The translations under genes and the position numbers were made by a program. A DNA stretch of 64,000 bases from Novosphingobium sp. EMRT-2 (GTDB taxonomy: Bacteria; Pseudomonadota; Alphaproteobacteria; Sphingomonadales; Sphingomonadaceae): positions 1,111,501 to 1,175,500 of the forward strand of contig NZ_CP039695.1 in the NCBI RefSeq assembly GCF_005145025.1, in the 5' to 3' direction. Under the pieces are notes generated by a model. It was not told the DNA's origin. It did not search any database and saw nothing but the letters and a program-made list of their open reading frames with translations. Each line of letters opens with the position of its first letter. Position 1 is the first letter of the stretch. Positions 35,283 through 44,975 of this stretch are shown here, piece by piece.

Positions 35283-37142
35283 TCACAGCCGCCACGGGGC
35301 GAGCTGGATCGAAAGATTGATCAGGAAGCGGACATCACCCTTGACCTTCTGCAGCACCGTATCGCGCAGCGGCACGGCCACCACGCCATCGACCCGCACC
35401 GCGTCGAACAGCGTGGCGCGCACGCCGGCGCCGGCCGAGAACAGCCGTTGAGGATCGGGCACCCCGGCCACCTTGTCGCGGTTCCAGATCCACGCCGCGT
35501 CGAAGAACGCATAGGGCTGGAACGCCGGCTTGCCGGGTTCCTTGGGGAATTGCGATCCGATGCGCAGTTCCGTGCGCACGCCGATGCCGCTGTCGCCGAT
35601 GGCCGCACCCGGATCGTATCCGCGCCCGACGGTGTAGTTGCCGCCGGAGAACTGCTCGTAGGACAGCAGGTTGTCGAACGCATATTGCGCGCGCGGCGCC
35701 ACGGCGATCGTGACATTGCGGACCGGGCGATAATCGAACTCGCCCGAAGCGCGGATCAACGAACCTTCGGGATCGCCACTGAACCGGCTGGGCGTGACCG
35801 CGCCGCAAGCCGCCAGCGACAGGCCCGCGCAGCTCTTCGTGGCGTCAAGGATCGACAGGCCGTGCCGCGCCTCGACCGACAGCCCCCAGTTCCAGTGCGG
35901 TTCATAGGGGGTGAAGCCATCGCGGCCGAGCAGGCTCTTGCGCGAAAGCCCGTTCAGGTCGAGCCGCACGAAGGCGACTCGCAGCCGGTCCTCGTTGAAG
36001 CGGATCGCGCCGAAATCGACCTGCTGGTTGATCAGATCCAGCCCGCCCGAAGCCGACAGGTTGAACGCCTGCCGCCGCACGAACGGATAGCGTGCCTCCA
36101 GCGAGGCGACGAGCGTGCGCGAATGGAACTGGCTGGCCCCCACGGTGGTGGGATTGGTCCAGGCATAGGTGAAATCCCCGCGCAGCGAGAAGCCTTCGCC
36201 GCCCAGCCGCATCTCGTGCCCGATCTGCAGCACTTTCTGTTCGCGGAACTCGGGCGTGGCGAAGAAGCTGACCGTGGTGGTATCGCCCAGCCCCGTCAGG
36301 CCGTTGAACTGCGCGCGCAGCAACCCGTTGAACCGGCCCACCGCCTTCGAACCGAAGTTCTGGACCGAGAAATCGGCATAGACCGGTGTGCGCCGGACCG
36401 AGACTTCGCCGATGACCTCGCCCGGTGCGCCGTCCACCGGGCGCAGCGCCAGGCGCACGTCCAGTCCCGGCACGTCCTTCGCCAGCAGCAGATAGCGTTC
36501 GGCCTGATAGGTGTTGAACACCGGTTCGGCGGTCAGCTTGTTGAGATAGCGCAGCAGCGCGCCTTCCGACGCCCCCGCATCGCCCTTGATCTGGATGCGC
36601 GAAAGATGCGCCAGCAGCACGTCCAGCCTGACGTTGCCATCGGTGATCTTCTGCGGCGGAACCTGCACCGCCGCCAGATAGCCGGCGCCGCGCAGCTTGG
36701 TGGCGGCGCGATCGCGGATGTCGCAGATGATCGAGACCGGCTGGTCGGTGCCGACATATTCGCGGTAGCTGTCGGACAGGTCCACGCCCGGCAGCTTGTC
36801 CATGCCCGCGAACGTCACGCTCGACAGCTTGAGGCGGATGCCGGCGAAATCGGGCGAGGACAGCGGGCACGGCGCGCGCTCCACCGCCGAGGTATCGACC
36901 GCGACCGGGCCGCTCTTGTTCAGCGTGCCTTCGGCTACGCCGCGCTCGATTTCCTCGCGCGTGGGAGGCTGCGCGCCTACCGGTGCGGGCGGCGGCGCCG
37001 ACTGGGCCAGCGCCTGCCCGGCAGGAACCAGAAGCGCCGCTACCAGCGCGGCCGACAGGACTCTGCCCCCGACGGCGCGCCGGCGGAAAGCGGTGGAAAC
37101 AGGCTCGCTCCCAAACGGGCGCGCTGCGACGTAATCGGGCAT
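35283..37142 (-). CDS. Two-partner-secretion outer-membrane transporter (TpsB, ShlB/FhaC family)
   Basis: A 619-residue protein with a signal peptide (AALVAALLVPAGQALAQ), a POTRA-type region at about residues 80-230, and a C-terminal 16-strand-type barrel. The conserved VGRGYDPG motif is the lid-lock signature of the ShlB/FhaC/HecB family. It translocates the TpsA partner across the outer membrane. I chose the ATG at 37142 over a TTG at 37193. It is followed directly by tpsA and preceded by the second FecR-like gene with a 116-base gap. The partner assignment rests on adjacency and family. Confidence 0.92.
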   Translation of the reverse strand: MPDYVAARPFGSEPVSTAFRRRAVGGRVLSAALVAALLVPAGQALAQSAPPPAPVGAQPPTREEIERGVAEGTLNKSGPVAVDTSAVERAPCPLSSPDFAGIRLKLSSVTFAGMDKLPGVDLSDSYREYVGTDQPVSIICDIRDRAATKLRGAGYLAAVQVPPQKITDGNVRLDVLLAHLSRIQIKGDAGASEGALLRYLNKLTAEPVFNTYQAERYLLLAKDVPGLDVRLALRPVDGAPGEVIGEVSVRRTPVYADFSVQNFGSKAVGRFNGLLRAQFNGLTGLGDTTTVSFFATPEFREQKVLQIGHEMRLGGEGFSLRGDFTYAWTNPTTVGASQFHSRTLVASLEARYPFVRRQAFNLSASGGLDLINQQVDFGAIRFNEDRLRVAFVRLDLNGLSRKSLLGRDGFTPYEPHWNWGLSVEARHGLSILDATKSCAGLSLAACGAVTPSRFSGDPEGSLIRASGEFDYRPVRNVTIAVAPRAQYAFDNLLSYEQFSGGNYTVGRGYDPGAAIGDSGIGVRTELRIGSQFPKEPGKPAFQPYAFFDAAWIWNRDKVAGVPDPQRLFSAGAGVRATLFDAVRVDGVVAVPLRDTVLQKVKGDVRFLINLSIQLAPWRL

Positions 37143-37258
37143 CCGATCCGTAACTCCATCAGGCGCGACCCTGTTATGATTATCGGTTGTCAAAGTGTGG
37201 CGTGATCCGGCCGTATGCCGCCCATGCCGTCGTTTTCAATGCAGGAGCAATCCCCTGC

Positions 37259-38071
37259 CTATCCTTGTGCCGCCCCGTCAAGCTGCTCCAGACTGGCGGC
37301 CAGCCAATCGAACTGCGCCTTGCACCCGTTGTCGAGCAGGAGCGTTCCCAGCGAGGCGGCGTCGGCCGGCACCGCTTCCGGGTCCAGCATCACCACTTCG
37401 AAGTCCACACCCTTGTTCGGATCGCCTTCTTCCGCAACCCGGTAACTGTGCCCGTCAAGCAATTCCACCTGCGCCCGCGGCCAGGCGACCCCCGCCGTCC
37501 GGCTCGGCAAAGCGACCCGGACGGTGCCACCGCCGGCGCTTTCCCCCAGCCACACGAACCGCCGCGCTTCGGACGCCTTGCGCCACAGATAGAGGTCGCT
37601 GCCACGCGGCAGGCACACCCGCCCGCCCTGATCGATATCGGCCAGCCAGATGCTGACCGGGATCGGTTCCGCCGCCTGGCTGCCATCGCCACCCTGCGCC
37701 GGCAATCCGCCCCGGACCGCGCCGGCGCGCACCGATACCGGGTTGCTGAGCGAGCGCGCCAGCAGCGCCGCGGAGCCGGCGTCGCGGCTGGCCAGCGTGT
37801 TCATCGCGAAACTGCCCGCACCGCGCAGCACGCGCGTTCCTGCGCGATCCAGCACGGTCACCACGTCGCCGGCGCGCAAGGTTACCGTCGCCCCAGCGGG
37901 CAGCCGCTTGCCCGGCGGATAGCTGACCGCGGAGGGACCGGTCGATCGCACCACGACCACCTGCGCCAGCGCCATGCCGGACACCGAAAGCCCCAACGCC
38001 AGCACAGTGGCCGCGATCGCGGACTTCAGCCTGCCTGTTTTCAGCCTGCCCATTGTACCAGCCCCCTTCAT
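37259..38071 (-). CDS. Exported FecR-like domain protein, paralogue 2
   Basis: A 270-residue protein with a signal peptide (about residues 14-37). Its N-terminal domain, around VVVRSTGPSAVSYPPGKRL and TLRAGDVVTVLDRAG, is FecR-like: a periplasmic beta domain known from iron sensing. It lacks the membrane helix of classical FecR and no sigma-factor gene is near. It has two cysteines (153 and 250), matching positions in the adjacent paralogue, and the motif DNGCKAQFD near the end. The ATG overlaps the upstream paralogue stop (ATGA). An ATG at 38053 is an alternative start. Function unknown; a surface or periplasmic binding role is inferred. Confidence 0.72.
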   Translation of the reverse strand: MKGAGTMGRLKTGRLKSAIAATVLALGLSVSGMALAQVVVVRSTGPSAVSYPPGKRLPAGATVTLRAGDVVTVLDRAGTRVLRGAGSFAMNTLASRDAGSAALLARSLSNPVSVRAGAVRGGLPAQGGDGSQAAEPIPVSIWLADIDQGGRVCLPRGSDLYLWRKASEARRFVWLGESAGGGTVRVALPSRTAGVAWPRAQVELLDGHSYRVAEEGDPNKGVDFEVVMLDPEAVPADAASLGTLLLDNGCKAQFDWLAASLEQLDGAAQG

Positions 38072-38835
38072 CCGCCTGCTGCCTGCGGCGCGGTGGAATT
38101 GGCGATCACGTCAAGCTGCGCGTTGCAGCCGTTATCCGCAAACACCGATGCCACGGCCATGTCCTCGGATGGGACACTCGACAGCAATTTCAGCCGGATC
38201 TTGACGGTCGGGCCGACCGGGTTGCTGAAGGTATAGCTCTGCCCGTCGACCACCGGCACCGATGCCATCGGCCACAGCTTGAGCGCGCTGCCGGCCTTCC
38301 AGGCGACATCGGCCATGGAGCCGTCGGCCGACAGCAGTTTGCCCATGCCCTCGCTCGCGCGATTGGGGCGCCACAGCACCAGCGCGGTCGGATCGGCGAC
38401 GCAGAACATGCCGCCCTTGCTGACATCGACATACCACACGCTGTCGGGCGCATCCGCTTCCGCGGTCGATGTTGCCAGCGGCGCGCCGCGCACCGCCCCG
38501 GTCCGCACGCGGGCACCGGGGGTCCGCACGGTCAGGCTGGCAAGCGCGGTGCCCGCCGTCTCGTCGCGATTGATCGCGCCGTTGAGCGCAAAGGAGCCGG
38601 GACCGGACAGCACCCGCGTGCCGGCCTTGTCGAGCACCGTCAGCCGGTCGCCCGCGCGCAGCGTGACGCTGGCGTTGGCGGGCAGCTTGCGCCCTTGCGG
38701 GTATTCGGCGGCGGAAGGCCCGGTCGATCGCACGACGATCGCCTGGGCCAGGGCGGAGCCTCCCGAAAAGAGGCATCCTGCAGCCATCAGCCCCGCGACG
38801 ACGGCCTTGCGCGTCTTCGTGTCAGCCAAGGACAT
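38068..38835 (-). CDS. Exported FecR-like domain protein, paralogue 1
   Basis: A 255-residue signal-peptide protein (cleavage near SALAQ, residue 31) that repeats the layout of paralogue 2: IVVRSTGPSAAEYPQGRKL, TLRAGDRLTVLDKAG, a Cys at 145 and a Cys at 237 in DNGCNAQ. The pair is a tandem duplication that has diverged. The ATG at 38835 follows AAGGGAGAAA, and its coding sequence starts 14 bases inside the cyclase gene. Like its neighbour it has no transmembrane helix beyond the signal peptide. The family call is from the domain pattern; no ligand can be read. Confidence 0.75.
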   Translation of the reverse strand: MSLADTKTRKAVVAGLMAAGCLFSGGSALAQAIVVRSTGPSAAEYPQGRKLPANASVTLRAGDRLTVLDKAGTRVLSGPGSFALNGAINRDETAGTALASLTVRTPGARVRTGAVRGAPLATSTAEADAPDSVWYVDVSKGGMFCVADPTALVLWRPNRASEGMGKLLSADGSMADVAWKAGSALKLWPMASVPVVDGQSYTFSNPVGPTVKIRLKLLSSVPSEDMAVASVFADNGCNAQLDVIANSTAPQAAGG

Positions 38836-40867
38836 AACTTTCTCCCTTATGCGTGTGCTGCAATCTCTGGAGGAGATTGAGCACTGCATCGTCTGAATGC
38901 GCGATTTCCAGCAGCTTGTCTGTGAGTCCAAGCACACGGTCGCTGTCTCCGGCGTCATGCGCCGCGATCAGATCGGCCACCGCCGCGCGGTCCGCCGCGG
39001 GCATGTCGGGCAGCGGTTCGAACACGTCGACCGGCGTGGCGCGTCCGCGCAGGGTGATCGTTCCCATCGGGCGGAACCAGTCCAGCCCCGACCGCTCCAT
39101 CGCCGCGCGGCTGACCAGCACGGTGGTATCCAGCGGCTTGTTGGCGCCTTCCAGCCGCGCGGCGGTGTTCATCGCATCGCCCAGCGCGGTGTACTGGATG
39201 CGGCCTTCCCCGCCGAAGTTGCCGACGATCGCCTCGCCATAATGCAGCCCCACGCGGGTTCGGCCGATCCGGGGCACGCCTTCGGGCACGCTCCTGCGGA
39301 ATTCCTCGCCGGCCAGATACATCGCGTAGGCCGCGCGGACGGCGCGTTCGCCATCGTCGGGATAGGCGATCGGCGCGCCCCAGAACGCCACCACGGCATC
39401 GCCGACGAACTTGTCCAGCGTGCCGCCGTATTGCAGGACCACCGCGCTCAACCGGTCGAGATAGTCGTTGAGCAACCGCGCGATCACTTCGGGTTCGACC
39501 GCGTGGGTCAGCTTGGTGAACCCTTCGAGATCGCTGAACAGGCAAAATATCTCGCGCTTTTCACCGTGCAGCGAAAGCCGTTCGGGATTGCGCATGATTT
39601 CCGAAGCGACCGAGCGCGGGAGGTACTTGCCAAGCGCCCCTTGCGCGAATTCGCGCTGCGCGGCGTTGATGGCGCGCAGCGCCGCGCTGATCGCGGTGTA
39701 GGCGATAAGCCAGCCGACCAGCCAGCCCATCGCGGGCATCCGCAGCGTATCCATCCCCGCCCGCTCGATCAAGAACGGGAGCGCCAGGAACAGGCCGAAT
39801 TGCGCCACCACCGCCAGCGCGAGCAGCCAGGTGCGCGTGCGCACCGCCGCCGTGGCCGCGCCCAGGCCCACCGCCAGCAGCGCGGCCAGCACCTTGATCG
39901 CCATGGGAGGCGGCAACGGCAAAGCCTTGTCGAGCAGTTGCGCCAGCATGCTGGCATGGACTTCCACGCCGATCATGCGGGTTTCGCCAGTCACCGGGTT
40001 ACCGGTGCGGGTAAAGGGCGTGTCGAACTGGTCGAAGTCCGAAAAATCGCCGCCGATCAGGACATAGCGTCCCTTGATGGCATCGGCGACGAGCGGCGCG
40101 GTTTCCGGATCGGCCAGCAGATCGATCGGGATCTTGTCGAACACCGGGCGGTCGCTCGCCGTCGGCGAACGGAAACGGATCGGCCCCATGTAGTTCGCGA
40201 AGCGCGGATCGGCATCGCCCGCCACACGCTGCGTCATCGCCACCGAAAGCAGCGGCGGCAGGCCGGGATACTGCATGGGCCACGCCCGCGCGACGCCATC
40301 GTTGTCGGTTTCCAGCAGGATGCTGGCCGGCTTCACGTTCGCCGTCTGCGCGGCCGCGATGAAGCGGCGCAGGTCCTGCTCCTGCTCATAGGTGATCGCG
40401 TCGCGATTGGTCCGGTTGTCGGCATAGGCCAGGAAGACCGGCGTCTTCATGCCTTTCAGCGTCGACTGGAGCAGCGGATCATCGTCCTGCGGCGAATCGA
40501 ACAGGATGTCGATGCCCACGCCCTTCACCCCGATACGGTCGATCTGGGCGAGCGCCTTGGCCAGAATGGTGCGATCGACCGGCGATATCTGCCCCGTGGC
40601 GCGGTTGGTATCCGCGGTATAGACGACCATGGCGATGCGCTTGTCGGGATCGACGCGCGGCGCGAAGTTGGCCGCCCGGATATCGTAGAGCGCGCTTTCC
40701 GCATCGCGCAGCAGTGGAATCTGCCAACTGAACAACGCTGCGAACAGCGCCGTCGCCAACAACAGCACTGCCACGGCCACACGCTGGCGGCCAAGTTGCG
40801 CCATGGCTCGCCGCAGGCGGCGCCCCCAGTCAGACACGTCCATCAAGGCCGATTTCGCCTCCGGCAT
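38822..40867 (-). CDS. CHASE2-domain adenylate cyclase
   Basis: A 681-residue membrane protein: one N-terminal helix (about 28-50), an extracytoplasmic CHASE2 sensor (about 51-318), three more helices (about 320-400) and a class III cyclase domain (about 435-610). All cyclase residues are present: metal ligands Asp446 (FSDLEGF) and Asp490 (VGDAVV), purine-selecting Lys486 and Asp564, and transition-state Asn567 and Arg571. The Lys/Asp pair favours ATP over GTP. It would convert an external signal into cAMP. It starts four bases after the CHAT stop and overlaps the FecR-like gene, so all are one transcription unit. The ligand is unknown. Confidence 0.9.
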   Translation of the reverse strand: MPEAKSALMDVSDWGRRLRRAMAQLGRQRVAVAVLLLATALFAALFSWQIPLLRDAESALYDIRAANFAPRVDPDKRIAMVVYTADTNRATGQISPVDRTILAKALAQIDRIGVKGVGIDILFDSPQDDDPLLQSTLKGMKTPVFLAYADNRTNRDAITYEQEQDLRRFIAAAQTANVKPASILLETDNDGVARAWPMQYPGLPPLLSVAMTQRVAGDADPRFANYMGPIRFRSPTASDRPVFDKIPIDLLADPETAPLVADAIKGRYVLIGGDFSDFDQFDTPFTRTGNPVTGETRMIGVEVHASMLAQLLDKALPLPPPMAIKVLAALLAVGLGAATAAVRTRTWLLALAVVAQFGLFLALPFLIERAGMDTLRMPAMGWLVGWLIAYTAISAALRAINAAQREFAQGALGKYLPRSVASEIMRNPERLSLHGEKREIFCLFSDLEGFTKLTHAVEPEVIARLLNDYLDRLSAVVLQYGGTLDKFVGDAVVAFWGAPIAYPDDGERAVRAAYAMYLAGEEFRRSVPEGVPRIGRTRVGLHYGEAIVGNFGGEGRIQYTALGDAMNTAARLEGANKPLDTTVLVSRAAMERSGLDWFRPMGTITLRGRATPVDVFEPLPDMPAADRAAVADLIAAHDAGDSDRVLGLTDKLLEIAHSDDAVLNLLQRLQHTHKGESYVLG

Positions 40868-40871
40868 CCGC

Positions 40872-43800
40872 TTACCTGACTCTTCCCGCCACGGTTCCGG
40901 AACCGGCGCCCGCGGCCGGCATCGCGTCGCGCAGCAGCGGCCGCGCCGCATCGCCGATCACCGCGAAGCCTGCCCAGTAATAGGGGTGCGAGGTATCGAC
41001 ATCGTCCATCAGCTTGCGCTGCGCCTTCAGCAGCGCCTCGCCCGAGCTTTCGCCCGGCACCGCCTCGAACAGCCCGCCAATCAGGCGGGTCGTGGCCATG
41101 AAGTCATCGGGGGCGGGCCAGTGGCTGGCTAGCACGGCGCGTCCACCGGCACCAATGAACGCACGCACCAGCCCTTCCAGCGCCGAACCGCCGCCCGTCG
41201 CCAGGCCGGTTTCGCGCGTCACGCTGATGTCCGCCTGCCCCGCCGTGTCGCAGGCGGACAGGATCACCAGATCGGCGTCCAGCTTGAGATCGAAGATCTC
41301 CGAGAAGCTGAGCAAGCCATCGGAGCCGGCCGGACCGAACGAGGTCAGCAGCGCGGGCCGGGTCGGGCAATCCTCACGCGGGGGGGTGACCAGCCCGTGC
41401 GTGGCGAAATGCAGGATGCGGAAATCGGCCAGATCGCGCCGCGCCTTGATCGCGGTGTCGGAGAACGCCGCGCCAATCATCAGATCGGTGCCTTCGTTGC
41501 GCAGCACCTTCTGCGCGCTGACCAGTTCCTCCTGCGAAATCGGCCGGTTCCACGCGGCCAACGGCCAGTCGCAGCCGCTGCGGTCCATCTCCGCCTCCAT
41601 GCCGCGCATCCGCGCCACCTGGATCGCCCCTGCCCCGGATACCGTGGCGTTGTGTCCCAACCCGAGATAGGCCGAATGCGCCTTCGACAGGGACTGCTTG
41701 CGCGATTCCATGAACGACCGGGCCGAAACCGACGTGGACACGATGCGGTCACGCCCCAGCCACGCCACCCCGCGCATGTCGAACGGATCGCCGGCGGGAT
41801 TGCCCGCCTGCTTCTGGTAGGCGGCGAGCGAGGCGTCATCGGTGATGAGCAAGTTCGCCGGCAGGCTCAGCAACGCCCCGTCCGGCTCGAAGATCAGGTG
41901 ATGCACCGAGGCCATGTCGGCAGCGACAGGATCGAACAGCGCGCGATAGACCCCGCGGGCATCCTTCACGTCGAACGGATTGGTCACGTACTGGCGGCCA
42001 TCGAACTTGGAGATCGAATCGCGCATCCGCGTGACCGCCGCCTGGATCTCGCCGCCGGTCATCGGCACGCGATAGGCGACCGCCTTGTCCTTGGTGGCGA
42101 AGTACACGAACACGTCCGGCCCCAGCGCGGCCATCTTCACATAGGCTTCACCCGGTGCCAGCCCCGCCTTGAGCTCGGCTTCGGGAATGGCGCGCTGAGA
42201 CACCACGCGATAGCGCGCGAACGCGGCAAGCTGGACGACGGTGGTCTGCTCCTGCGCCTCCAGATCCTGGATCATCTGCTGCGCCTGCGCGATTTCGTCC
42301 TTGCGTGAAGCCGCGTCCTCCAGCCTCTGCAGCGCGGCGAACTGCATCCGCGCGCGTTCGATCGAGCGGCCAAGGCTGACCGACTGGCGGAACAGGCGCG
42401 CCGCGTCGTCGCTGCCCGCCGACAGCTCGCGAGAGAGTACCGCCTGGGTTTCGGCGACGCCGGGCCGGACAATGATCTGCGACGCGGCGAGGAAATCGCC
42501 GCTCGCCGCCGGATCGGTGCCCATGCGCCCGACCAGCATGTCGAGATAGGGCGACATCTGGCGCGAAAGACCGGACAGGCCGTTGCGCCGCTCGATCGAG
42601 CGGGCCACGACATCATGATACAGCTTCAGCGCCTCGTCCTGCTTGCCGTGGCGCGTGAGGAAAGCGGCGAGCCGGGCCTGCGTGACGGCCAGACTACGCG
42701 TATCGGGATACTGGACGCCAACGATGTCCATCGCCCCGCGCAGCAGCGCCTCGGCCGAGGCAAGCTTGCCCTCGCTCTCGTCGATCGCGGCCAGCTCGGT
42801 CATCATCTGCGAACGCATCCGCACGATCGAGACCACCCGGCCATTGCGGATGGCGATCGCGCGTTCCAGCCCCTGCCGCAGCGCTTGCCGCGCATCGTCG
42901 TTGCGCCCGAGCAGGCGCAGCGCCGATCCTTTCAGGTGCAGAGCCTGCGCATCGAGGATCAGGGAGCGTTCGTCCTCGGTCAGCTTGAGATCATCGACCA
43001 TGCCGATCGCGCTGGCGGAATTGTCGGAGGAATTGACCCGTCGCGCCACCGATGGCGTCAGTTCCATCCGCTCGCGCAGGGCGTCCGCGCCGGTTGCCCC
43101 GATCATCCGCAAGGGCACGCCCAGCCGGTCGAGCGCTTCGGCGTACTTCTCGCGGTTGAGCAGGTGGATCGCTTCGTAGTTGCGGCGCAGGCGCTCGACC
43201 GCGGCGGTGCCTGCCGGCATGGCGTCAGCGCGCGCGAACAGCGCTTCCGCTTCGGCGAACTGGCCAAGATTGGAGCGCTGGAGCGCCGCGTTGACGAGAA
43301 ACTCGACGCGATCGATCGGCACGTCGCCTTGCGAGGCCTGCCGCTGGTCCAGCGTTTCGAAATAGGCGGCGGCATCGGCATAGTCGCCCGAATTGTTCCG
43401 GCGATAGCCTTCGGCCAGCGCCGTGGCCGGATCGAGCGTCAGCGCCTGGATGCGGGCATAGGCTTCGGAATCGTCGATAGACGTCGTGGCGACCTCGATC
43501 GGTTCGTCCAGCGCCTTGTCCGCCATGATCGACCGGACGGCCAGCGAAAGCGCGCCGTGATAGGCCGAGAAGCCTTCGACGATATAGGTCACCTTGCCGC
43601 GATCGGCGCGCAGGACTTCGTAACCGAGATCGGGCGAGCGCCAGCGGCAATCCTCGCGCGACCAGGAAGCGGGCGCGGCCGGCAGCGTGCCGGTGCAATC
43701 GACCGAGGCGCGGCGCCGGTCCGCCAGCCGTGCAGCGGGATCGCCCGCATTGTTGCGCAGGGCGAAGACATAGCCGATCGGCAGCGCCGAATCGCGGCAG

Positions 43801-44051
43801 ACGATCGCCCACGTCCGGTCGAACGCGCCGGCGTTGGCGCTATCCCCGGTGCGCGACTGCACCTGGCACAGCGCGCTGCCGCCGCCGCTGCCCAGCGGAA
43901 AACTGTCCCTGAGCAACAACGAGTCGGTCTGTGCCTGCGCCGTGCCGCCCGCAAACAGGCCGCAGCCCGCCGCTCCCAGCAGCAGCGCTCTCAGCGCCCC
44001 CTTGACTCCGCGCGCGGCGTCCCCCGCCGCTCCTGCCGAATGATACCGCAT
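40872..44051 (-). CDS. Exported CHAT-domain protease with TPR region
   Basis: A 1059-residue protein with an N-terminal signal peptide (AALRALLLGAAGCGLFAGG, cleavage near AQAQ at about 41). The middle is a run of TPR-like helices, about residues 200-650. The C-terminal CHAT (caspase-like) domain has the catalytic pair His885 (HFATHG) and Cys934 (LSACDTAG), both intact. CHAT proteases cleave proteins; the target is unknown. It is the first gene of the cluster, starting after GGGGAG, and is followed by the cyclase, FecR-like and TPS genes. Export to the periplasm is what makes it unusual. Cleavage of the TpsA exoprotein is a hypothesis. Confidence 0.9.
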   Translation of the reverse strand: MRYHSAGAAGDAARGVKGALRALLLGAAGCGLFAGGTAQAQTDSLLLRDSFPLGSGGGSALCQVQSRTGDSANAGAFDRTWAIVCRDSALPIGYVFALRNNAGDPAARLADRRRASVDCTGTLPAAPASWSREDCRWRSPDLGYEVLRADRGKVTYIVEGFSAYHGALSLAVRSIMADKALDEPIEVATTSIDDSEAYARIQALTLDPATALAEGYRRNNSGDYADAAAYFETLDQRQASQGDVPIDRVEFLVNAALQRSNLGQFAEAEALFARADAMPAGTAAVERLRRNYEAIHLLNREKYAEALDRLGVPLRMIGATGADALRERMELTPSVARRVNSSDNSASAIGMVDDLKLTEDERSLILDAQALHLKGSALRLLGRNDDARQALRQGLERAIAIRNGRVVSIVRMRSQMMTELAAIDESEGKLASAEALLRGAMDIVGVQYPDTRSLAVTQARLAAFLTRHGKQDEALKLYHDVVARSIERRNGLSGLSRQMSPYLDMLVGRMGTDPAASGDFLAASQIIVRPGVAETQAVLSRELSAGSDDAARLFRQSVSLGRSIERARMQFAALQRLEDAASRKDEIAQAQQMIQDLEAQEQTTVVQLAAFARYRVVSQRAIPEAELKAGLAPGEAYVKMAALGPDVFVYFATKDKAVAYRVPMTGGEIQAAVTRMRDSISKFDGRQYVTNPFDVKDARGVYRALFDPVAADMASVHHLIFEPDGALLSLPANLLITDDASLAAYQKQAGNPAGDPFDMRGVAWLGRDRIVSTSVSARSFMESRKQSLSKAHSAYLGLGHNATVSGAGAIQVARMRGMEAEMDRSGCDWPLAAWNRPISQEELVSAQKVLRNEGTDLMIGAAFSDTAIKARRDLADFRILHFATHGLVTPPREDCPTRPALLTSFGPAGSDGLLSFSEIFDLKLDADLVILSACDTAGQADISVTRETGLATGGGSALEGLVRAFIGAGGRAVLASHWPAPDDFMATTRLIGGLFEAVPGESSGEALLKAQRKLMDDVDTSHPYYWAGFAVIGDAARPLLRDAMPAAGAGSGTVAGRVR

Positions 44052-44264
44052 ATGCGCTCCCCATGGCCGGACGGCTGACGCCGTCGCTCCAAGCCAGATA
44101 AGCGCGACCCCGCTTTGTAATTATGCTTGCGGGCACACCATAGAAGGATTTCCCAGCCGGTGCCAACAGCCTCGCGTAGTAGCGGGGAGAAAGATGGCGC
44201 GATTGTATGAACCCGACGAACCGGCTCGTTCCGGCGCGTTGGCCGTTCGAAGCCCGCGACCGCC

Positions 44265-44975
44265 TCAGAAACCGTCGAAGGCTATGGCTTCCTGCAGCGG
44301 CGCGCGCGGCACCGGGAACGAATTGACCGCGGCATCCGGATCGCCATGCCCGATGGCGAGACCACAGAAGAAGATGTGATCCTGCGGAATCGCCACGCAT
44401 TCGCGAATCTGCCGTTGATAGACCGCCCAGGCCTCCTGCGCGCACGAATCGAGCCCTTCCTCGCGCAGCAGCAGCATCACCGTCTGCAGCCACATGCCGA
44501 TGTCGGACCACTGCGGCGGCCCCATCGTGCGTGGCGTGTGGACCAGCATCAGCACCGGCGCGCCGAACGCGCGGAAGTTGTCCATGAACTGCGCCAGCCG
44601 TCCGCGTTTGTCCTCGCGCGCGATGCCCAGCGCAGCGTAAAGCGCCTCGCCCACGCCGAAACGGCGCGCCTCGTAGGCGCCGGACAATTCCGGCGGATAG
44701 ATATCGTATTCCGGGGCATGGGCCGCGCGGCCTTCGGGGATCACCTGCGCGACATGCGCGAACAGCCGTTGCAACGGCTCGCCGGTCAGCACCAGCGCGT
44801 TCCAGGGTTGCACGTTCCCGCCCGACGGCGCGCGCTGCGCCTTTTCCAGCACGCGTTCCAGCACGGCACGGTCAACGGGATCGGGCAGGAACCGGCGGAC
44901 GGACCGGCGCGTGGCGACGGCTTCGGAGACGGTGCGAGCGGGTGAAGCGGGACGGGATGGCGTGCTCATGGCCAT
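44265..44975 (-). CDS. Nitroreductase family protein
   Basis: A 236-residue FMN-dependent nitroreductase-fold protein. It has the RRSVRRF phosphate-binding motif near residue 23, the PSGGNVQPW block near 50 and the C-terminal GLAIGHGDP. It probably uses NAD(P)H to reduce a quinone, nitro or related compound; the substrate cannot be read. The start is uncertain: ATG codons at 44975 and 44969 both lack a good ribosome-binding site. It is separated from the CHAT cluster by a 213-base gap that must hold the cluster promoter. Confidence 0.88.
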   Translation of the reverse strand: MAMSTPSRPASPARTVSEAVATRRSVRRFLPDPVDRAVLERVLEKAQRAPSGGNVQPWNALVLTGEPLQRLFAHVAQVIPEGRAAHAPEYDIYPPELSGAYEARRFGVGEALYAALGIAREDKRGRLAQFMDNFRAFGAPVLMLVHTPRTMGPPQWSDIGMWLQTVMLLLREEGLDSCAQEAWAVYQRQIRECVAIPQDHIFFCGLAIGHGDPDAAVNSFPVPRAPLQEAIAFDGF

